A stretch of DNA of 64,000 nucleotides from NCBI GenBank assembly GCA_002477945.1, contig DLLF01000013.1, forward strand, positions 2,067-66,066, given 5' to 3'. This stretch comes from Bacteroidales bacterium UBA7569. GTDB taxonomy: Bacteria; Bacteroidota; Bacteroidia; Bacteroidales; Paludibacteraceae. Below the pieces are notes generated by a model, which was not told the DNA's origin, made no database searches, and saw only the letters and a program-made list of their open reading frames with translations. The translations under genes were made by a program, and so were the position numbers. How positions within the stretch are numbered: position 1 is the first letter of the stretch; each line of letters starts with the position of its first letter. Positions 54,306 through 61,161 of the stretch are shown piece after piece.

Positions 54306-55766
54306 TTATTTTGTTTCGTGAAGTCGTTCCTTGTCGTTCTTTGTTATCAAGCAACACATTCCTATAAATGTGAACAATGCATTCAGTATCAGCCGTTCAT
54401 GGCTGAACACATAGCCCGAAAACCATTCCCGTGAGTGCAGATCCAATAGCAGACACAGTACGGGTGACAATATGGCAACCAGCGGAATCCATCGGTCACG
54501 CACTTTGGCTTTTGTCAGAATACCAAAGCAGAATATTCCCAACAGAGGACCATAAGTGTACGATGCCACCTTATACACGGTTTGAATCACCGAGTCATTG
54601 TTCAATAGCCAGATGACATAAATACATACCGCCATCAGCACGGCCATGGCTGCATGTACTGTTTTCCTGGTTTTCGTCACCTTTTCCTGTGCCTGTTCGT
54701 TGCCGTTCAGTATGTCTATGCTGAAACTCGTTGTCAGTGCAGTCAATGCACTCCCTGCGGCAGAATAGGCAGCGGCTATGAAACCGATAATGAACAATAT
54801 GCCCACTATGGTCGGGAAATATCCGCCAGTCGCCAGATAGGGGAACACGTCATCCCCCTGCAAACCGCTCAAGTCTATCCCCGTGTTGTCCGCCCATGCA
54901 TAGAGAAGCCAACCCAACAAAAGGAATAGCAAAATCACAAAGAACTGTACAATCGTTGCCACGATAATGTTCTTCTGGCTTTCCTTGTAGTTCCTGCACG
55001 ATAGCGTCCGTTGCATCAGATCTTGATCCAGTCCCGTAGTGGCTATAAGCAGAAAGATACCCGCCAGAAACTGCTTCCAGAAATAGCGTGGGTCATTTAT
55101 ATCGTCAAAGAAAAACCACCGGGCGCATTCCGAATGTTCTATGCCGTCAAAACCGACACCGCTCTTCAATATCAGCACAATACACAGGACAACCGACAAT
55201 ATCAGGCACAATGTTTTCAGCAAATCTGTCCATACCAACGAACGGACACCACCCTTGAAAGTACATAAATAAACCACTCCCACCGTACATACCGCATTCA
55301 GCGAAAAAGGCAATCCCAAGGGACCGAATACAAGCAACTGCAATACGGCACTCACCACAAACAACCGCACACTCGCACCCAACAATTTACTGATGAAGAA
55401 AAACCATGCACCGGTCTTGTAACTGCATACCCCGAACCTGTGGCGCAAATACTCATAAATGCTGGTCAGATTCATTCTGTAGTACAGCGGAACCAATACA
55501 AATGCCACTATCAGTTGCCCCACCGTAAAACCTAACACCATTTGCATATAGGAAAAACCTGCTGTGTTCACCATTCCGGGCACGCTCACAAAAGTCACAC
55601 CCGATATGGCGGCACCGATGGTGGAAAAACTGACCAACACCCAGTTGCTCTGCCTGTTTCCCGAGAAGAAACCGGCATTGTCAGTCCGCCTGCCCGCCAG
55701 CCAACTTATCCCGAAGAGCAGACAGAAATAGAATACAATTACTACAAGTATCAGTATCGGAGACAT
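54306..55766 (-). CDS. Sodium:solute symporter (SSS family)
   Basis: The 486-residue membrane protein has about 13 hydrophobic helices and family sequences VSFSTIGAAISGVTFVSVPG and VASYTYGPLLGIFCFGIL. It imports a small organic solute with Na+; the solute could be a sugar, an amino acid, sialic acid or a nucleoside. The adjacent secreted nuclease makes nucleic-acid breakdown products a reasonable guess, but that is inference. Operon with the endonuclease (10-nt gap). Confidence 0.88.
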   Translation of the reverse strand: MSPILILVVIVFYFCLLFGISWLAGRRTDNAGFFSGNRQSNWVLVSFSTIGAAISGVTFVSVPGMVNTAGFSYMQMVLGFTVGQLIVAFVLVPLYYRMNLTSIYEYLRHRFGVCSYKTGAWFFFISKLLGASVRLFVVSAVLQLLVFGPLGLPFSLNAVCTVGVVYLCTFKGGVRSLVWTDLLKTLCLILSVVLCIVLILKSGVGFDGIEHSECARWFFFDDINDPRYFWKQFLAGIFLLIATTGLDQDLMQRTLSCRNYKESQKNIIVATIVQFFVILLFLLLGWLLYAWADNTGIDLSGLQGDDVFPYLATGGYFPTIVGILFIIGFIAAAYSAAGSALTALTTSFSIDILNGNEQAQEKVTKTRKTVHAAMAVLMAVCIYVIWLLNNDSVIQTVYKVASYTYGPLLGIFCFGILTKAKVRDRWIPLVAILSPVLCLLLDLHSREWFSGYVFSHERLILNALFTFIGMCCLITKNDKERLHETK

Positions 55767-55867
55767 AGGTTAAGTACGTTATAAATTATAGTGTTTGAAT
55801 AGATTTGTACTAACCGGCTATATCGGTATAGGTGTATCATATTCTCACTGTCACATCAATGTCTCTG

Positions 55868-55875
55868 CAAAGATA
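55868..55875 (-). promoter_or_regulatory. -7 element of the symporter-endonuclease promoter
   Basis: Minus strand TATCTTTG, 102 bp before the symporter start. A TTTG at 55893-55896 is only 17 bp away, shorter than usual. Confidence 0.45.
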
Positions 55876-55988
55876 CATCTTTTTTCCAACTTCAAAGCAA
55901 TGCGGTTGATAGGATTACTTATCTGCCCGATTACTTCTGTCCGTTCTATTATCTTCCTCGCAAAATCGTACCCTGATCGTAAATACCA

Positions 55989-56135
55989 CGACCCCTCAAG
56001 CCGGCCTCAACGACCCCTCATCGACCCCTGAAGCACCCTTCTCAAATCCCCTATGCGACTAATTGGTCCCATCCGTCCTATTAATCTCATAGGACTAATC
56101 TGTCCAATCCGTCCCGTTCGTCCAATCCTCCCTAT
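55989..56135 (+). repeat. Composite dispersed repeat R1-R2, copy f
   Basis: R1: CGACCCCTCAAGCCGGCCTC and AACGACCCCTCATCGACCCC. R2 from 56065: GTCCCATCC-GTCCTATTA-AT, then CTCATAG-GACTAATCT-GTC and on in 9-bp register. An R3-like TCGAACAACTCGAAC follows at about 56141. Confidence 0.65.
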
Positions 56136-56268
56136 AATATATCGAACAACTCGAACACCCATTGATAGTGAAAATCCGAGTATCTGCGTGCCAGTCTCAT
56201 CGGCATTGTGTCGGGCGTCAAAATACTGCGGCTCTGATGCGGTTGCCATATAAACAACCTGTCTGCAT

Positions 56269-56299
56269 TTTGTACTTACCAAAATTCTTTCTACTTTTG
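56269..56299 (+). promoter_or_regulatory. Promoter of the 56-64 kb gene group
   Basis: TTTG (56269-56272), a 19-bp spacer, TACTTTTG (56292-56299). Transcription would begin just before the small ORF at 56318. Confidence 0.65.
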
Positions 56300-56317
56300 T
56301 ACCCGAAATGAGTAATA

Positions 56318-56473
56318 TTGGATGAAACAATAGATGAGTTGGGTGTAATCCAAACAGACCTTGACCAGAAACAATATCGTGAGTATATGCAGTCCGAACT
56401 GGACAAACAGGCAAAGGCTGCCCAGGAAGAGAAAGAGCAACTGATGCAAATGCGCAAAGAATTAGAGCAATAA
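56318..56473 (+). CDS. 51-codon acidic coiled-coil ORF, possible gene remnant
   Basis: Open frame from TTG (56318-56320) to TAA, encoding a charged, Glu/Gln/Lys-rich peptide (e.g. QTDLDQKQYREYMQSELDKQ) that should form a helix or coiled coil. It lies between a good promoter and the next gene (1-nt gap to its ATG). It could be a tiny real gene with a TTG start or the C-terminal end of a degraded larger one. Not recognised. Confidence 0.4.
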   Translation: MDETIDELGVIQTDLDQKQYREYMQSELDKQAKAAQEEKEQLMQMRKELEQ

Positions 56474-56474
56474 T

Positions 56475-56903
56475 ATGAATATCAATCGTCTTGTAATTGC
56501 TTTGGCAGCATTCCTGATGCCCATGTCATCATGGGCATTGGGAATGCCTGAGTGGGTAACACGCTTGCCGCAAGCAGGCAACGACACCTACTACTACCGT
56601 GTAACAAAAGCAGAGGGCGCCACGTACGAAGATGCCTACATACAGGCTTTCAGCATGGCTATCCTCGAGAGTCAATGGAAACTCGGGGTAAAAGTGAATA
56701 AATCCGATAACCAAAAGACTATAGAAAAAACTATCAAGACCGACCTGAACTTGCAAAGCAGTAACATGAACCTGCCCATGAACAAAGTATGTGAATACGA
56801 AAAAGCCTCACCCAAAGGAGGCGTGATTCTCTACATCCTTTGGCAGGTGGCAAGTTATGGTAACATCAAAGTCGATTTTGAAAACTTCTTAGATTGCAAT
56901 TAG
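56475..56903 (+). CDS. Secreted protein, LPP20-like domain, paralogue 1
   Basis: The 142-residue protein has a signal peptide (LVIALAAFLMPMSSWA). Its alpha/beta domain includes PEWVTRLPQAGNDTYYYRV and a repeat-like stretch of amphipathic helix. It ends MNKVCEYEKASP...VILYILWQVASYGNIKVDFENFLDC. The next gene has the same order of motifs in its N-terminal half, so the two arose by tandem duplication. The fold resembles LPP20/FlgT-N-like secreted domains; function unknown. Confidence 0.65.
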   Translation: MNINRLVIALAAFLMPMSSWALGMPEWVTRLPQAGNDTYYYRVTKAEGATYEDAYIQAFSMAILESQWKLGVKVNKSDNQKTIEKTIKTDLNLQSSNMNLPMNKVCEYEKASPKGGVILYILWQVASYGNIKVDFENFLDCN

Positions 56904-56904
56904 T

Positions 56905-57807
56905 ATGATACGTCAACTCACAACATTATGCCTTATCGGTTGCTTTGCTCTTTCTCTATCGGCGCAGATGAAGCAACCGCAATTCCGTCCCGATTGGATA
57001 TTTGAAACGCCCCGACCGGAAAACGCAACTTTCCTCTATGTGGTGGAGCATGGCGAGGGGAATACGAAACGGGAAGCACTCAACCAGGCAATCGGGCGGG
57101 TGTTCCAAAGTACTGCCAACCGTATCGGGCAACCCGTTTCCTCCGCCGAAATCAACAAGTCTGTGCAACAAGGTGTTGAATTTGATGTGATTGCGCGGAA
57201 TATCAAAATTCCTGTCAACAAGGTCTGCGAGTTCCCTGTCCAAGATCCTCAAACGAACGCATGGACGGTCTATATCCTTTGCCAGGTCGCCAAGGCGGGC
57301 AACATTACTCCTGAGTTCGAGACAACCGATGCTTGCACCAAACATGAAAAGTTCGATGCCTTCAGGAAAAAGTGGGAAGAGTCGCAGGCAAAAGAGAAAA
57401 AACGTACCAATACGCTGTCTGTCGTTTCTTCCGCTTTCCTGCCTGGCGTAGGGCAAATGATGAAAGGACATACGGGCGAGGGTATTGGCACTTTGGTCGG
57501 TGAGTTGGCACTGTTCGGCGGAGGTACGGCTTGCTATTTCGTAGGCAAACAGCAGCAATCTGTCATGAATACGCGTGGCACATCATACAACGACTATATG
57601 AATGCCAAGAGGCTCAAGAATACGTGCGATATTACCATGTATTCACTCTTTGGTGCTGGAGCCGCCGTGTATGTATTCAACTTGTGCCGTGCCTATATGT
57701 GTACCGATCGCCGCCTGGCAAATAATAATCTGGCACTCTACCCCGCTGCTATCCCCGCACAGGACAATCAATATGCCGTAGGGTTGGGTGTGCAATACAA
57801 ATTCTAA
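56905..57807 (+). CDS. Secreted/membrane protein, LPP20-like domain plus DUF5683-like region
   Basis: The 300-residue protein has a signal peptide (LTTLCLIGCFALSLSAQ). An N-terminal domain is paralogous to the preceding gene (FRPDWIFETPRPENATFLYVV ... VNKVCEFPVQDP...YILCQVAKAGNITPEFET). A C-terminal region with two hydrophobic helices includes SSAFLPGVGQMMKGHTGEG, a motif of DUF5683/TM2-like proteins. It starts 1 nt after the first paralogue's stop. Probably envelope-located; function unknown. Confidence 0.65.
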   Translation: MIRQLTTLCLIGCFALSLSAQMKQPQFRPDWIFETPRPENATFLYVVEHGEGNTKREALNQAIGRVFQSTANRIGQPVSSAEINKSVQQGVEFDVIARNIKIPVNKVCEFPVQDPQTNAWTVYILCQVAKAGNITPEFETTDACTKHEKFDAFRKKWEESQAKEKKRTNTLSVVSSAFLPGVGQMMKGHTGEGIGTLVGELALFGGGTACYFVGKQQQSVMNTRGTSYNDYMNAKRLKNTCDITMYSLFGAGAAVYVFNLCRAYMCTDRRLANNNLALYPAAIPAQDNQYAVGLGVQYKF

Positions 57808-57835
57808 CTAATCACCCTATTATCCTCTAACCAAT

Positions 57836-59986
57836 ATGAAAACCCGTTACTATCTCTCAGGCATCATCTCCGCCCTCTTGGTGGGCATAACCGCTCTCTT
57901 TGTCGCGTGCGACAAAGACCTCAACGACATCGTCAAGTACACCGGCAAAGTGGTGTACATCAACACCACCAACCCTTTCCCAGATTTGGAGGTACGCCTC
58001 ACCGATGGCTCCAATGTCTATTGTGTGGAGCATACCGACAGCGAAGGCAGTTTCACCCTCACGGTCAAGGTGGCTGAAATATCAGGCGACTACTACATCC
58101 TGGTAGGCGACTCCACCTGCGTTCCAAAGAAAGTCGGACTCCCGGGCTACGGACAACCCGAAATCAACTTGGGCACCATCGAAGTCGAAGGACCTTCTGC
58201 CCCCACGGTCAAGACAACACAGGTAACCAACATTACCTCCAATGCCGCAGTGGCAGGAGGCAGCGTAGAGTCCGACGGGCGCAGAACAATCACGGCTCGC
58301 GGTGTATGCTATGGCAAGTCGCCTTACCCCACCCTCAGTGACTTATCCTCTAAAGAGGGAACTGGCTTGGGTGATTTCACCTCCTCTCTGAAAGATTTGG
58401 AACGCAATACAATCTATTATGTACGTGCGTACGCAACCAATGCTATAGGTACTGCTTATGGCGAACAAGTCAAGTTTACAACCAAGGAAGGCGTGGCTAC
58501 TGTTACCACTGACTCTGTGTATAATGTCTCAACACATACAGCCAAGTGCAAAGGGCATATTGATAGCGACGGAGGCTTCCCTGTTACGAAGCGTGGCACT
58601 TGTTGGAGCAAGCGTCCCGACCCTACCATTGATGACGAAATCACAGAAGACGGTTCCGGACTGGGGGTATTCACCAGTACGCTCAAGAACCTTAGAGAGA
58701 ATACTATCTACTATGTCCGTACGTATGCCACCAACGCCACAGGAACAGCCTATGGCGAACAGATAATTATCACCACATTGGACGGACTCCCTGTCGTTAA
58801 AACAGAACCTGCAGACAATATCAAAGCCAACAGTATGGTCTGCTACGGCGAAGTACTCTCCGATTGTGATATTCCCGTTACTGCACGAGGCTTCTGCTAT
58901 GGCACCAACTGGTATCCTACAATAGAGGACGCCATGTTCACCACCACGGGCAAAGGGTTGGGCAAGTACCAAACTACGCTGAAAGACTTGGACTTCGGCA
59001 AGACCTATTTCATCCGTGCCTATGCTACCAATGAAATAGGCACTTCGTATGGCAATCAGATTGAGGTCACCACATTAAGCGGACTGGCTGAAGTGCAAAT
59101 GGATTCTATTATGGTAAATGCCAATACCATCACCTGCTACGCCAAAGTATTATCCGATTGCGATGTCCCCGTTACGGCACGTGGTTTCTGTTACAGCACC
59201 ACCCCGGGTCGCCCCACTATAGAAGATGCCACCGTTACAACAGCTGGTAAAGGACTTGGTCAGTTCCAAAGCACCTTTACCAATCTTGAGTTCAATACCA
59301 CATACTACATCCGTACGTATGCCACCAACGCCGCCGGCACGGTATATGGTATATGGGACGCATCCATGACTACAGGCGATGGGCTACCTGAAGTGTATTC
59401 CGATTCGGTTAGTGAGGTACGGGCAAGTAGCATAGTCTGTCATGGCTCTATTTACTCTGATGGTGGCTTCACCATCACAGAACGGGGCTTCTGCTACAGT
59501 TCCACCAATGCCAATCCGACCATAGAAGATATGCACGCCACAGGTGGAGTCGGCGCGGGCTCTTACTCTTGCACACTGCTCTCACTCTCTGCCAGCACCA
59601 CCTACTACCTTCGCGCCTATGCCACCAACAGTACTGGCACCAAGTATGGAGAAGTCCTGTCCGTCACCACCACCGATGGTCGCCCCGTCGTCGAAACCAC
59701 TCCTGTTGGAGAGAACATAACCGGGAATTCTGTAACGTCAGGAGGATATATCATTGATGATGGAGGTTTCCCGATTATTGCACGTGGTATTGTGTATGGG
59801 ACGACACCATATCCTACAATAGAACAAGACGAGTACACCAACGATGGAGTTGGAAAGGGATATTATTCAAGTACCTTTACTAAATTTGACATGTCAACTA
59901 TCACGTATTATGTCCGAGCGTATGCTACTAACGAAAAAGGGACAACGTATGGTGAACAAGAAATTGTAACCCCCCGAAAAATATAA
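57836..59986 (+). CDS. Lipoprotein with six FN3-like repeats (ends at a frameshift)
   Basis: The 716-residue product has a signal peptide with a lipobox (LFVAC). A carboxypeptidase-regulatory-like beta-domain (about 35-120) is followed by six repeats of about 97 residues. Each repeat has the pattern SDGG-x-ARG-CY...P-T-ED...YYVRAYATN-GT-YGE..TT. Repeat 6 is encoded by AT-richer DNA than repeats 1-5. The frame stops 5 codons after repeat 6, beside a C6 tract. With one C fewer, translation would continue into the domain at 60000-60389. A surface adhesin- or binding-type lipoprotein is likely. Confidence 0.8.
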   Translation: MKTRYYLSGIISALLVGITALFVACDKDLNDIVKYTGKVVYINTTNPFPDLEVRLTDGSNVYCVEHTDSEGSFTLTVKVAEISGDYYILVGDSTCVPKKVGLPGYGQPEINLGTIEVEGPSAPTVKTTQVTNITSNAAVAGGSVESDGRRTITARGVCYGKSPYPTLSDLSSKEGTGLGDFTSSLKDLERNTIYYVRAYATNAIGTAYGEQVKFTTKEGVATVTTDSVYNVSTHTAKCKGHIDSDGGFPVTKRGTCWSKRPDPTIDDEITEDGSGLGVFTSTLKNLRENTIYYVRTYATNATGTAYGEQIIITTLDGLPVVKTEPADNIKANSMVCYGEVLSDCDIPVTARGFCYGTNWYPTIEDAMFTTTGKGLGKYQTTLKDLDFGKTYFIRAYATNEIGTSYGNQIEVTTLSGLAEVQMDSIMVNANTITCYAKVLSDCDVPVTARGFCYSTTPGRPTIEDATVTTAGKGLGQFQSTFTNLEFNTTYYIRTYATNAAGTVYGIWDASMTTGDGLPEVYSDSVSEVRASSIVCHGSIYSDGGFTITERGFCYSSTNANPTIEDMHATGGVGAGSYSCTLLSLSASTTYYLRAYATNSTGTKYGEVLSVTTTDGRPVVETTPVGENITGNSVTSGGYIIDDGGFPIIARGIVYGTTPYPTIEQDEYTNDGVGKGYYSSTFTKFDMSTITYYVRAYATNEKGTTYGEQEIVTPRKI
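59970..59975 (+). repeat. C6 homopolymer at the frameshift
   Basis: GTAACCCCCCGAAAAATA: six cytosines where five would join the upstream lipoprotein and the downstream domain in one frame (reading ...IVTPEKYKYCNFMTMNYGAY). A candidate phase-variable tract, true mutation or sequencing error. Confidence 0.8.
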
Positions 59987-59999
59987 GTATTGCAACTTT

Positions 60000-60389
60000 A
60001 TGACGATGAACTATGGTGCATACAGATATAAAATCGTATTTTTAAGCACGATGAATTGGAGTGATGGTAATTCAGCATGTGATAATCTAACATTGGGAAA
60101 TTATGCCGACTGGTATATGCCTGATGAAGGAGAAGTCAGGGCAATAATTCAACGGTATTATGAAGATAAAGAAAGTACTACTACATTGAGAGATTGTCTA
60201 ATAGAGGGATGTAGAGAAATATGGACATCTACAGGTTGTACTACCTACAGTTATAATGATCCAGGACACATTTATTATTACTTAGTAAACGTTGGTTCTG
60301 CATTTGACTCTCGCTATTCATGGAATACTGGGTGTTATGATGAGAGAAAATGTGGGGTATTTGCTGTTCGAAAACAAAGTAAGTTATAA
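60000..60389 (+). pseudogene. Out-of-frame C-terminal domain of the FN3 lipoprotein (DUF1566/Fib_succ_major-like)
   Basis: The 129-codon frame contains WSDGNSACDNLTLGNYADWY and MPDEGEVRAII, then EIWTST and a final GVFAVRKQSK. That is the order (W..A...C..L, W.LP...E, .WTST, ..VR) of the DUF1566 / Fibrobacter major paralogous domain that often ends FN3-repeat surface lipoproteins. The stretch upstream of its first ATG is open and protein-like back to the C6 tract. It is therefore most likely the detached end of the preceding gene rather than a separate gene. Confidence 0.65.
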
Positions 60390-60429
60390 TTAAAACCTCG
60401 CAATGTATAGGTCAATTGTATAGAATATT

Positions 60430-60585
60430 ATGGATACAATAACATTAACTTATGCCCAAAAGGCAATTCAGACCTTGATTTGGCAAAAACTCATGCCCGC
60501 TTATAATATGGCGTGGGGCGATTACGATGATTATAATGACTACAATGATGCACATGGAGATTACTATGATGTCGATTATCAATAA
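60430..60585 (+). CDS. Candidate RiPP precursor peptide with aromatic-x-Asp core
   Basis: The 51-residue peptide has a leader of about 28 residues (MDTITLTYAQKAIQTLIWQK...). The core begins WGDYDDYNDYND (29-40), continues A-HGD-YYD (41-47) and ends VDYQ. Apart from Ala41 every triplet is aromatic/His-x-Asp. This fits the omega1-X2-X3 rule of radical SAM three-residue cyclophane (triceptide) maturases, where the ring carbon is joined to the beta-carbon of residue 3. No signal peptide and no GG cleavage site. It starts 40 nt after the DUF1566-like domain. Its last 20 nt overlap the next gene, and a SPASM radical SAM gene follows. Function inferred, not shown. Confidence 0.6.
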   Translation: MDTITLTYAQKAIQTLIWQKLMPAYNMAWGDYDDYNDYNDAHGDYYDVDYQ

Positions 60586-61159
60586 TGTTGCAGTATCGGG
60601 CTTTTTGGCTGGTATCTTGTCATCCGCTTTAGTTTGGTGGGTAATTCAGTTACTAACAAGACCACGATTATTGATTTCAGACACAATTGTTAAAAACAAA
60701 AAGGGAGTAGGTGGTTATCGGATAAAAATACAAAATAGTTCCCATTTCAGAGACATCTACAATATCAATATTCATACTGTTTATTGTACAGCACGGGAAG
60801 GTTATCATCGAGAAGAATTAGTGACGGTAGCGTACTTAAGACGAAAACCATGGATTAAGCCTGAACGGGTTATTCAAAATGATAAACCGTATGAAATGAA
60901 GATAAGGTTGATGGGACCAAAAACAGGAGAACGAAAATACAAATCTTTAGAGACCTTTTTGAAGAAGAAATCTTCTGAAGAAACAAAAAATAGGGCATTC
61001 TTAGATGTCATTATTATTTGTTCAGACAAGTACACAGGAACGGCAAAGCAGATACTATCTCATAGATACTTCGCAGAAAATGTGAGGGATGATGCACACT
61101 TTGTTGAAGGTCGCATAAAAGCAGAAGATGACGATAAAGACAACGGAGAGCAATTTTAA
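60566..61159 (+). CDS. Single-pass membrane protein of the RiPP-like cassette
   Basis: From ATG 60566 it has 197 residues: one N-terminal membrane helix (VSGFLAGILSSALVWWVIQLL) followed by TRPR, placing the rest in the cytoplasm by the positive-inside rule. A soluble beta-rich domain (YRIKIQNSSHFRDIYNINIH...) and an acidic tail (AEDDDKDNGEQF) complete it. The frame is open to an earlier ATG at 60527, but that would sit deep inside the precursor gene. It overlaps the precursor by 20 nt and ends 2 nt before the radical SAM gene. Not recognised; perhaps a partner, immunity or export factor. Confidence 0.6.
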   Translation: MMSIINNVAVSGFLAGILSSALVWWVIQLLTRPRLLISDTIVKNKKGVGGYRIKIQNSSHFRDIYNINIHTVYCTAREGYHREELVTVAYLRRKPWIKPERVIQNDKPYEMKIRLMGPKTGERKYKSLETFLKKKSSEETKNRAFLDVIIICSDKYTGTAKQILSHRYFAENVRDDAHFVEGRIKAEDDDKDNGEQF

Positions 61160-61161
61160 TC

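Noticed and set aside
55989..56135. CRISPR or riboswitch in the repeat-rich gap
   Set aside because: The 9-bp periodic units have no spacers, and no conserved riboswitch core was recognised.
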